NCBI RefSeq assembly: GCF_016428755.1 | Contig: NZ_JAELTI010000048.1 | Span: 1 to 38,299, forward strand | Length of the DNA: 38,299 bases | Reading direction: 5' to 3' | DNA from: Allobosea sp. ASV33 | GTDB lineage: Bacteria; Pseudomonadota; Alphaproteobacteria; Rhizobiales; Beijerinckiaceae | In this document: in pieces, positions 25,332-31,712 of the stretch | Layout: each line of letters starts with the position of its first letter | Position numbering within the stretch: position 1 is the first letter of the stretch | Program-made: the position numbers and the translations under genes | Notes under the pieces: model-generated | What the model was told of the DNA's origin: nothing | Seen by the model: the letters and a program-made list of their open reading frames with translations, nothing else | The model's database searches: none

Positions 25332-26278
25332 GGTGCGGCAGCGGTCTTGAGCGGGGGGATCGCGGCTTCCGGATAGATCGCGGCCATCAGGTCGCGCGCG
25401 GCCATCGGCGTGCGCGGACCGAAACCGAGGAGATAGAGCCCGTCCATATGGACCAGCCGCTTGCTGGCGGCCGCCGGAATCTGGGAGAAGGCGGGCATCG
25501 CGAAAAGCTCTTCGGGCGTGATGTTGTGGGCGCTGCTGTTGCGCATCATCAGCACCATCTCGGGCGCGGCCGCCGCGATCGCCTCGTCGGTCATCGGCTT
25601 GTAGCCTTCGATCCCGTCAGCGACGTTGATGCCGCCCGCCAGCGCGATGATGCCGTCAGCCGAGCTGTTGCGCCCGCCGACCATGGCGCGCCCGTTCTGC
25701 AGCGAGAGCAGGAAGAGGATGCGCTTCTTCTTCGCAAGGCCCGAGCGCAGGGTGGCGAGCTCGTCGAAGCGCGCCTTGGTCTGCGCCGCCAGGCGCTCGG
25801 CCGGAGCGGCCGCGCCGATCGCGGCGCCGATCGCGGCGATCTTGGTGGTGACGCCCTCCGGGGTCAGCCCGTCGCGGATATGGGCGATCTTCACGCCGGA
25901 TTCGTTGAGCAGCGACACCGCGTCCGGCGGGCCGGCGCCGTCGATCAGCATGATCAGCGAGGGCTTCAGCGACAGCACGCCCTCGGCCGAAAGCGCGCGG
26001 ACATAGCCGATATTGGCCTTGTCCTTCAGGGCCTCCGACGGGAACTGGCTGGTCGAGTCGACCCCGACGATGCGGTCCTGCAGGCCGAGCGCATAGATCA
26101 CCTCGGTGATGACGCCGCCGGCGACGACGACGCGGTCCGGCGCCTGGGCCAGCGCGGGGCCGGTCAAGGCCGCGGGGAGCGCGAGGCCGAGCGCGCTCAA
26201 GGCGAGGGTCGCCGCCATCTCGCGGCGGCTCGGCTGCCGCAGGCCACGATGCGCTTCGGTGATGCGCAGACCAGACAT
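25328..26278 (-). CDS. hmuT: Haem ABC transporter substrate-binding protein HmuT
   Basis: This is the periplasmic haem-binding protein, 316 aa. The N-terminus has a twin-arginine-like SRREMAA before a long hydrophobic core (TLALSALGLALPAALTG) and cleavage expected near LAQA, so Tat or Sec export is possible. The PF01497 fold then shows RVVVAGGVITEVIYALG, SQFPSEALKDKANIGYVRAL, LSLKPSLIMLIDGAGP and the C-terminal GLYLLGFGPRTP. The ATG at 26278 is preceded by GGAG with a 7-nt gap; the frame opens with a GTG at 26299. It heads hmuTUV and is transcribed away from the A+T-rich haem control region. Confidence 0.92.
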   Translation of the reverse strand: MSGLRITEAHRGLRQPSRREMAATLALSALGLALPAALTGPALAQAPDRVVVAGGVITEVIYALGLQDRIVGVDSTSQFPSEALKDKANIGYVRALSAEGVLSLKPSLIMLIDGAGPPDAVSLLNESGVKIAHIRDGLTPEGVTTKIAAIGAAIGAAAPAERLAAQTKARFDELATLRSGLAKKKRILFLLSLQNGRAMVGGRNSSADGIIALAGGINVADGIEGYKPMTDEAIAAAAPEMVLMMRNSSAHNITPEELFAMPAFSQIPAAASKRLVHMDGLYLLGFGPRTPMAARDLMAAIYPEAAIPPLKTAAAP

Positions 26279-26349
26279 ATCGCAACTCCGTTCGGGCACA
26301 GGCGGCAGGATTTGCCGCAGCGATTGCCCAGCAAGAAGGTCGTGTTCAG

Positions 26350-26366
26350 TTTAAAATCATTCCAAT
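26350..26366. promoter_or_regulatory. Candidate Irr/ICE box
   Basis: TTTAAAATCATTCCAAT matches 11 of 14 specified positions of the rhizobial iron-control element pattern TTTAGAA-N3-TTCTAAA as I recall it. It lies 72 bp from the hmuT start and upstream of the + haem genes, where an iron/haem-responsive Irr site would be expected. Confidence 0.4.
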
Positions 26367-26419
26367 CAAAGTAGTTCTTGCTTTTAATTATTCAAAACAA
26401 GATCCACTTTGCGGTATTA

Positions 26420-26448
26420 TTGACGCTGATATTAGCCTTTACTACAAG
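26420..26448 (+). promoter_or_regulatory. Candidate promoter for the ABM monooxygenase-hutX unit
   Basis: TTGACG (26420-26425), 17-nt spacer, TACAAG (26443-26448). The -35 matches five of six positions of TTGACA; the -10 is weaker. It would give a leader of about 175 nt containing the strong hairpin at 26473-26510. Confidence 0.4.
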
Positions 26449-26472
26449 GGGTCAAGGGCAACGCCAAGGCGC

Positions 26473-26510
26473 AGCCGGTCCCGCCAGAGGATTCCCTCCG
26501 GCGGCCGGCT
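26473..26510 (+). promoter_or_regulatory. Strong leader hairpin upstream of the haem monooxygenase gene
   Basis: The left arm AGCCGG-TC-CCGCC-A-GAGG pairs with CCTC-C-GGCGG-CCGGCT across an ATTC loop, with one two-base bulge and one mismatch: about 15 pairs, mostly GC. It is followed on + by TT (TTT counting the last stem base). It lies between the candidate promoter and the start codon at 26631, as a leader terminator or a structured regulatory element would. Confidence 0.45.
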
Positions 26511-26630
26511 TTCGGTCATGTGCATGTCCCGGCTCGCATTCTCCGGCCGGAGACGTTCGAGACGGGATGGTGATTGCCTGGTTTCGTTCGTTTCCGCCGG
26601 TTTCCGGCGCGTCAGATGCAGGGTTTATCG

Positions 26631-26978
26631 ATGTTCATCGCCATGAATCGCTTCAAGGTCGTCAAGGGCGAGGAAGCCGCCTTCGAGACGGTCTGGTCCT
26701 CGCGCAAGACCCGCCTCGACGAGATGCCGGGCTTCCTCTCCTTCCACCTGCTGAAGGGGCCGGAGAAGGAGGATCACACGCTTTATTCCTCGCATACGAG
26801 CTGGGCCTCGAAGGAGGATTTCACGGCCTGGACCAAGTCCGAGCAGTTCCGCGAATCGCATCGCAATGCCGGCCAGCCGCGGCCGAAGCCGATGTATCTC
26901 GGCCATCCCGAGTTCGAGGGCTTCGAGACGGTGCTGAGCGAGACCAACCCGCATCTGCCCCGCCAGGCGGCCGAGTGA
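26631..26978 (+). CDS. ABM-family monooxygenase, probable haem-degrading enzyme (HmuQ/IsdG-like)
   Basis: This 115-aa ferredoxin-like-fold protein belongs to the antibiotic biosynthesis monooxygenase family. Landmarks: MFIAMNRFKVVKGEEAAFET, then the conserved WSSRKTRLDEMPGFLSFHLL, HTLYSSHTSWASKEDFTAW and FRESHRNAG, the last carrying a candidate haem-ligating His. Rhizobial HmuQ/HmuD and staphylococcal IsdG share this fold and open haem to release iron. The assignment to haem rests mostly on context: divergent hmuTUV and hutX 12 nt downstream. The ATG at 26631 starts the fold; an upstream ATG at 26574 adds 19 non-homologous residues. Confidence 0.82.
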   Translation: MFIAMNRFKVVKGEEAAFETVWSSRKTRLDEMPGFLSFHLLKGPEKEDHTLYSSHTSWASKEDFTAWTKSEQFRESHRNAGQPRPKPMYLGHPEFEGFETVLSETNPHLPRQAAE

Positions 26979-26990
26979 GGCCTTAAGCCG

Positions 26991-27512
26991 ATGACCATCG
27001 CCGACACTATCGCGCGCGATCCGATGGAGCATGCGCGCTCCCTGCTCGCCGCCAAGCCCGACGGGCTGATCGAGGCCGTCGCCCGCGAGGCGAAGGTCTC
27101 GACCCGTGCCGTCCTCGAGCTTCTCCCCGAGCCGCAGCGCCAGTTCGTGGCGCCCGAGCGCTTCGAGGACGTCTGGAAGGACCTCGCGACCTGGGGGACG
27201 GTGCTCTTCCTGATGCACACGCCCGACATCGTGCTCGAATGCGAGGGATCCCTGCCGGTCGGCAGCTTCGGCCACGGCTATTACAACATCCATGGCGACA
27301 GCCCGATCGGCGGGCATATCAAGGCCGAGAACTGCCGGGCGATCTATCTGGTCGACCGCTCGACGGCGCAGGGCCGGCGCGCCTGCTCGGTGCATTTCTT
27401 CAACGGCGCCGGCGAGGTGATGTTCAAGGTCTTCGTGCGGCGCGATGCCGCGCGGGCGCTGCTGCCAGATCAATTGGCGCGGTTCGAGGCCCTGAAGACC
27501 GCATTCGCCTAG
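26991..27512 (+). CDS. hutX: Haem utilisation cytosolic carrier protein HutX/ChuX family
   Basis: This 173-aa cytosolic protein binds haem after import and hands it to a degrading enzyme. Family features: an N-terminal helical segment (LLAAKPDGLIEAVAREAKVS, then RAVLELLPE), the FEDVWKDLATWGTVLFLMHTP block, GSFGHGYYNIHGDSPIGGHI, and CRAIYLVDRSTAQGRRACSV followed by HFFNGAGEVMFKVFVRRD. Its length is standard. It begins 12 nt after the ABM monooxygenase gene, so the two are probably co-transcribed; in Vibrio HutX partners with HutZ in the same way. A strong hairpin 18 nt after the stop likely ends the unit. Confidence 0.9.
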   Translation: MTIADTIARDPMEHARSLLAAKPDGLIEAVAREAKVSTRAVLELLPEPQRQFVAPERFEDVWKDLATWGTVLFLMHTPDIVLECEGSLPVGSFGHGYYNIHGDSPIGGHIKAENCRAIYLVDRSTAQGRRACSVHFFNGAGEVMFKVFVRRDAARALLPDQLARFEALKTAFA

Positions 27513-27529
27513 CCCTAAAAACGACATGG

Positions 27530-27578
27530 TCGGTGGCTCATGCATCGCGCGCTAGAGGCCGCGCGATGCGGCCACCGA
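27530..27578 (+). terminator. Long hairpin after hutX
   Basis: Outer arms TCGGTGGC and GCCACCGA (8 bp) enclose inner arms GCATCGCGCG and CGCGCGATGC (10 bp) with an 8-nt loop; a 4-nt bulge on the left faces 1 nt on the right. All arms are perfect. It starts 18 nt after the hutX stop. There is no T-tract, but the structure is strong enough to mark the unit's end. Confidence 0.6.
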
Positions 27579-27741
27579 TGAAGGCGATGAGCGCTATTTA
27601 CCAGTCGTTAACCATGTTGGCGCAGCCTTCGCGGCAGAAAGCCTGCTGCGCATGACCGCATCTCGCGACCAGGAATTCTTGGACGACGATATGCACCTGT
27701 CCAGCGCGAGGCCGTCAAACGGTCCGGCGACAGGAGTCGAT

Positions 27742-29109
27742 ATGGCCGCGCATGTCACCATGGAACGAGCCCTTCTGCCGCATGGTCGCCCGGCGCTGAC
27801 CCTGGCGGCCGGGCGTCGCTTCGTGGCGGCGCGGGTCCCGGCCCTGCGTTCGAGCTTCGGTTCGGCGGTTCTGCTCGGCCTGCGCTTCGTCCAGGCCCGC
27901 CTGATCTCGGTCTGGGGCCTGATCATCGCGGCGGCCCTGTGCCCGCCTTTCGTGTTCGCCGCCTTTGCCGTGTTTTCCGCGGCTGCCAACTTCGTGTCGA
28001 TCGCCTCGCTTCTGCGGCTCGAGGCGGTGTTCTTCCAGAACAGCGACCGGGCCCGGCTCGGCCTCGCCTTCCGGCTCGCCGCTGCGGTCGGCCTGGCCTT
28101 CCTGACCATCGCTGCCGTGGTGCTGACCGGGCTCGCGGTCATCGGGTGGGTCGCGCCGGCGGTCGCCTTCTTCTTCCTGGTCTCGCTGGCGGCGCGTTCC
28201 GTGCTGCGCCTGCTCTGGTCGGAGGCGACGGCGGAAGGGGATTTTCGCGCCATCGGCAACAGCAATGTCGTCCAGGCGGTGGTCCAGCCCATCATCATGC
28301 TGGTCCTGATCGGGATCTTCGGGCCGAAGGCGTTGACGCTGTTCATGGCCGATGCGCTCGGCCATGTCCTGGCGGCCATCTATCTCCTGCGGCGCCGTCG
28401 CGAGGCCGTCGCGGCGCTGGTTCGGCCAGCACTGTGGTCCCGGCAGAGCCTCGTGCAGGCGGCGTTCCGCTGGCGGGACGCGCCGCATGCATTGCTGCCT
28501 TCGGCGCTGCTGGCCTATGGCTTCGCGATCGCGCCGCTGCTCGCCCTGCCTTATGCCAGCAATACCGTGCTTGCGGCACAGGTCGCCCTGTCGATGCGGC
28601 TTCTGGACGTGCCGAGCCAGATGTTCGGTACGGTCTCGACGCCGCTCGTGTTGAATCGTCTGCGCGCTCATGCCGTTGCGCGCCGGCGTTTCTGGGCGCG
28701 GATCATGACGCTCGGCCTGGTCGTCGGCGCCACGATCCTGTTCAGTGCCGTCGCCGGCGCCGCGCTCGTGGCCGACCACTGGCTGGTCGGCACCAAATGG
28801 CAGGATCTGAGCGAGGTCGTCGCGCTGCTGGCGGCGTTCTATATCGGCATCGCCGTGCTCGGGCCGCTCCAGGAAGTGGCGACGCTTTCGCGCCAGCCCT
28901 TCTGGCAGGTCGCGATCAACGGCGTCGCGCTCGTCGCGCTCGTGGCGGCCATGGCGTGGTTCCGTGCCCTGTCGCCGGAGCTGCTGCTGACGATCGGCGC
29001 CATCTCGATCCTGCGGACGCTGATGCACGCCGTCTTCATCTGGCTGCATCTCGACGATCCCGCCGAGGCTCCGTCCGACGGCTTCGCTGCTTCAGGCGCG
29101 GCCCGCTGA
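27742..29109 (+). CDS. Polysaccharide biosynthesis flippase-like membrane protein (Wzx type)
   Basis: This inner-membrane protein has about twelve hydrophobic helices. It resembles the oligosaccharide flippase/MOP family, which moves undecaprenyl-linked sugar units to the periplasm for surface polysaccharide. Landmarks: ARLISVWGLIIAAALCPPFV, the Wzx-like SLLRLEAVFFQNSD, then paired helices, and MRLLDVPSQMFGTVSTPLVL in the middle. I chose ATG 27742 (455 aa) because AGGAG lies 5 nt upstream; in-frame ATGs at 27652 and 27691 are possible and would add a non-membrane tail. A convergent phosphatase gene ends 4 nt away. No glycosyltransferases are nearby. The family call is moderate. Confidence 0.78.
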   Translation: MAAHVTMERALLPHGRPALTLAAGRRFVAARVPALRSSFGSAVLLGLRFVQARLISVWGLIIAAALCPPFVFAAFAVFSAAANFVSIASLLRLEAVFFQNSDRARLGLAFRLAAAVGLAFLTIAAVVLTGLAVIGWVAPAVAFFFLVSLAARSVLRLLWSEATAEGDFRAIGNSNVVQAVVQPIIMLVLIGIFGPKALTLFMADALGHVLAAIYLLRRRREAVAALVRPALWSRQSLVQAAFRWRDAPHALLPSALLAYGFAIAPLLALPYASNTVLAAQVALSMRLLDVPSQMFGTVSTPLVLNRLRAHAVARRRFWARIMTLGLVVGATILFSAVAGAALVADHWLVGTKWQDLSEVVALLAAFYIGIAVLGPLQEVATLSRQPFWQVAINGVALVALVAAMAWFRALSPELLLTIGAISILRTLMHAVFIWLHLDDPAEAPSDGFAASGAAR

Positions 29110-29113
29110 GCGC

Positions 29114-29836
29114 CTATTCCCGCCGGATCAGCTTGTCGGCGACCAGCGAAGACAACAGGCCCGGCTTGAACTCGCGTTCCAGCCGCTCGGGATCGTAGAC
29201 CGTCGCGACCCAGTCCAGGAACGGGATGCCCTTGGCGTCGCCCTCGCGGCGATAAGCCTCGAAGAAGGCATCGAGGATGCCGGTCTTGGCGAAGCGGAAA
29301 TGGCCGTAGCGCAGCGAGAGCTGGCGCATGGCTTCGTCGAGCGGGCGCCCTTCATGGACGAGCAGATAGAGCGCCGAGAAGAAGCCGGCCCGGTCGGCGC
29401 CCGATTTGCAATGCACCAGAGCGGGTTCGTCGAGGCTGTCGAAGAAGGCCTTGGCGCCGAGGATCGTCTCACGGTCCGGCGCGCCGCGCGAACGCAGCAC
29501 GAAATCGACGAGTCGGATGCCGTGGCGCTCGCAAGCCTCCTTCTGGAGCGGCCAGGAGCCGTGCTCGCGCCCGCCGCGCAGGTTGACGATGGTCTTCACG
29601 CCCTTGCGGGCGAAGGCGGCGATCTGGCCGGGCGCCGGCTGGGCCGAGCGCCAGAGCCGCGGCGTGACGCGGTGCGCGTTGAGATAGGCGAGCCGGAAGA
29701 TGCCGTGGTCGACCAAGAGCATATTGGCCCAGGCGCGCAGGCGCTGGCCGCGGCCCTCGATCGGCCGGTCCCAGCGGGCGATGCGGGCCATGCGGCGGGC
29801 ATAACGCTCTTCGTCGGGGCGCAGGCGGCTCAGCAT
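29114..29836 (-). CDS. Tyrosine/dual-specificity phosphatase family protein
   Basis: This 240-aa cysteine phosphatase has the P-loop HCKSGADRAG, with nucleophile Cys143 and Arg149. Upstream are VTPRLWRSAQPAPGQIAAFA and KTIVNLRGGRE, matching the DSP-like group of bacterial proteins. A general-acid Asp is probably in the DFVLRSRGAPDRE stretch. The C-terminal part (residues 190-240) is helical. It lies convergent with a flippase gene, so a role in polysaccharide or lipid-phosphate regulation is plausible but unproven. No signal peptide or membrane span is evident; a weak hydrophobic region lies near residues 38-50. Confidence 0.85.
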   Translation of the reverse strand: MLSRLRPDEERYARRMARIARWDRPIEGRGQRLRAWANMLLVDHGIFRLAYLNAHRVTPRLWRSAQPAPGQIAAFARKGVKTIVNLRGGREHGSWPLQKEACERHGIRLVDFVLRSRGAPDRETILGAKAFFDSLDEPALVHCKSGADRAGFFSALYLLVHEGRPLDEAMRQLSLRYGHFRFAKTGILDAFFEAYRREGDAKGIPFLDWVATVYDPERLEREFKPGLLSSLVADKLIRRE

Positions 29837-29926
29837 GGCCTGATTTCTGAGCTGTTCATGGGGGGCCGGATAGCAGCGCGGGCGCGCCTACGCAAATCGT
29901 CTGGTGACCACGCGCTACGGAAGGGC

Positions 29927-29955
29927 TTGGACTTTTCGCCGCGAACTTGCATAAG
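29927..29955 (+). promoter_or_regulatory. Candidate ppa promoter
   Basis: TTGGAC (29927-29932), 17-nt spacer, CATAAG (29950-29955). The predicted start site is about 27 nt before the ppa ATG. It lies in the 152-bp divergent gap between the phosphatase and ppa genes. Confidence 0.5.
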
Positions 29956-29988
29956 GCCCGGCAAAATTCCCAAGCGACAGGTTCCAGA

Positions 29989-30528
29989 ATGCGCATCGAC
30001 GCCATCTCCATCGGCAAGAACCCGCCCGAAGAAGTCAATGTCCTGATCGAGGTGGCGATCGGAGGCGAGCCGATCAAGTACGAGATGGACAAGGAGGCCG
30101 GCACGCTCTTCGTCGACCGCTTCCTCTATACGCCGATGCGCTATCCCGGGAACTACGGCTTCATCCCGCATACGCTCTCGGAAGACGGCGATCCGTGCGA
30201 CGTTCTGGTTGCCAATACGCGCCCGCTGGTGCCGGGCTCCTATATCGCGGTGCGTCCGATCGGCGTGATGCTGATGGAGGACGAGGGCGGGGGCGACGAG
30301 AAGATCATCGCCGTGCCCGTGCCGAAGCTGACCAAGCGCTACGAGAACGTGCATAACTACACCGATCTGCCGCAGATCACGCTCGACCAGATCCAGCACT
30401 TCTTCGAGCACTACAAGGATCTCGAGCCCGGCAAGTGGGTCAAGCTCAAGGGCTGGGGCGACGCCGCCATGGCCAAGAAGCTGATCGTCGAGGCGATCGA
30501 GCGCGCGAACGCCGCGAAGAAGGGCTGA
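29989..30528 (+). CDS. ppa: Inorganic pyrophosphatase
   Basis: This family I soluble enzyme hydrolyses pyrophosphate released by biosynthesis to two phosphates. The 179-aa length is normal for bacterial hexameric PPases. Active-site motifs: [18 protein letters not shown] with the conserved Lys/Glu pair, [18 protein letters not shown], the metal-binding [10 protein letters not shown] and [15 protein letters not shown], and [18 protein letters not shown] at 29989; the frame extends to 29947 but lacks homology there. Downstream is a RIME-like palindrome, then a convergent CoA lyase gene. Confidence 0.97.
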   Translation: MRIDAISIGKNPPEEVNVLIEVAIGGEPIKYEMDKEAGTLFVDRFLYTPMRYPGNYGFIPHTLSEDGDPCDVLVANTRPLVPGSYIAVRPIGVMLMEDEGGGDEKIIAVPVPKLTKRYENVHNYTDLPQITLDQIQHFFEHYKDLEPGKWVKLKGWGDAAMAKKLIVEAIERANAAKKG

Positions 30529-30564
30529 GCCCCGGCGACGGCCGTCATCTGCGTTGACGGAAGG

Positions 30565-30699
30565 TGTCATCCCGTGCGCGTTGCGGCGCGAAGTGCCGCG
30601 GCGCAGACACGGGATCGCATGACCGAAAGGCGCCCTTATCTGAAGACGGTCCCGCATCTGCGCAGCGGCACTTCGCGCCGCAGCGCGTGCGGGATGACA
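30565..30699. repeat. RIME-like large palindromic element between ppa and the CoA lyase gene
   Basis: Two arms of about 54 bp (30565-30618 and 30646-30699) are near-perfect inverted copies. Both begin at the outer edge with TGTCATCCCG and contain GCGGCGCGAAGTGCCGC, which can itself fold as a small hairpin. The element sits between convergent genes. This structure is typical of dispersed intergenic palindromes in Rhizobiales. Its outer ends resemble those of the element at 33431-33567. Confidence 0.78.
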
Positions 30700-30745
30700 C
30701 CCTTCATCAAAACCTTTGCCGGATCGGGCGCCATAATTCGCTTGA

Positions 30746-31621
30746 TCAGGCGGCGATCGCGTCAGCCAGCGCGACCGTGCGGCGCGCCATCTCGGCATGG
30801 AGCAGTTCGACCATGCGGCCGTCGAGCTGGATCGCGCCCTTGCCGGCATTCTCCGGCAGGTCGAAGGCGGCGATGACGGCGCGTGCCCGGGTCAACTCGG
30901 TCTCGTCGGGCGCGAACACCGTGTTGGCCACCGCGACCTGCGAGGGGTGGATCAGGGTGCGGCCGTCGAAGCCGAGGTCGCGGCCCTGCTCGCATTCGGC
31001 CAGGAAGCCGGCCTCGTCCTTGATGTCGTTATAGACGCCGTCGAGGATGTCGAGGCCATGGGCGCGGGCGGCGAGCAGGGCGCTGGTCAGCCAAGGCAGC
31101 ATCGGCGCGCGGCCCGGCACGAAGCGGGCGCGGGTTTCCTTGGCGAGGTCGTTTGTGCCCATGACGAAGCAGGCGAGCCGCGCCACGGGATCGCGCGCGG
31201 CACGGGCGATGCGTTCGACATCGAGGATTGCGAGCGGCGTCTCGATCATCGCCCAGACCGCGATAGCGCGGTCGGCCCAGAGGCCGTTCAATAGGTTGCC
31301 CACCTCGTGCAGCGTCTCCGGGCTCGAGATCTTCGGGATCAGGATCGCCTGCGGCTTGGCCTCGGCGGCGGCGGCGAGATCGTCCGCGAACCAGGGCGTG
31401 CCGACGCCGTTGACGCGGATCACCAGCTCGCGCCGGCCATAGCCGCCGGCCTTCACGGCCGCGCAGACCTGTTCCCTGGCGGTCGCCTTGGCATCGGGCG
31501 CGACCGCGTCCTCGATGTCGAGGATCAGCACGTCGGCGGCGATATCGCGGGCCTTTTCCAGCGCGCGGGCGTTCGAGCCGGGCATATAGAGGGCGCTGCG
31601 GCGGGGGCGTATCGTGCTCAT
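30746..31621 (-). CDS. HpcH/HpaI aldolase/CitE family CoA ester lyase
   Basis: This 291-aa TIM-barrel enzyme belongs to the CitE-like group that includes malyl-CoA/beta-methylmalyl-CoA lyases and malyl-CoA thioesterases. Motifs: RRSALYMPGSNARALEKA, DVLILDIEDAVAPDAK with the metal-binding Asp/Glu, ELVIRVNGVGTPWFADDL, AILIPKISSPE, AVWAMIETPLAILDVE, MGTNDLAKE and GFDGRTLIHPSQVAVAN. ATG 31621 has AGGAG 6 nt before it. With mesaconyl-CoA hydratase 2 kb away, a role in the ethylmalonyl-CoA pathway is likely. I cannot separate lyase from thioesterase by eye. Confidence 0.88.
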   Translation of the reverse strand: MSTIRPRRSALYMPGSNARALEKARDIAADVLILDIEDAVAPDAKATAREQVCAAVKAGGYGRRELVIRVNGVGTPWFADDLAAAAEAKPQAILIPKISSPETLHEVGNLLNGLWADRAIAVWAMIETPLAILDVERIARAARDPVARLACFVMGTNDLAKETRARFVPGRAPMLPWLTSALLAARAHGLDILDGVYNDIKDEAGFLAECEQGRDLGFDGRTLIHPSQVAVANTVFAPDETELTRARAVIAAFDLPENAGKGAIQLDGRMVELLHAEMARRTVALADAIAA

Positions 31622-31712
31622 GGTCTCTCCTGACACGGGCCGGCTTGTATTGCACCGCACAGTAGAGCAACGCAGTCGCAATACCAGCGCTGCGAAAGGC
31701 GGAGGAAACGGG

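Larger units (their letters stand above)
26279..26630. promoter_or_regulatory. Divergent control region of the haem locus
   Basis: About 350 bp lie between hmuT (minus) and the ABM monooxygenase gene (+). The stretch 26340-26455 is strikingly A+T rich for this genome. It contains an Irr-like palindrome (26350-26366), a second A+T inverted-repeat-like stretch CTTTTAATTATTCAAAAC (26381-26398), a candidate + promoter (26420-26448), and farther right a strong leader hairpin (26473-26510). On the minus strand TTGAAT and TACTTT spaced by 16 nt could drive hmuT. No further gene is seen. Confidence 0.6.
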
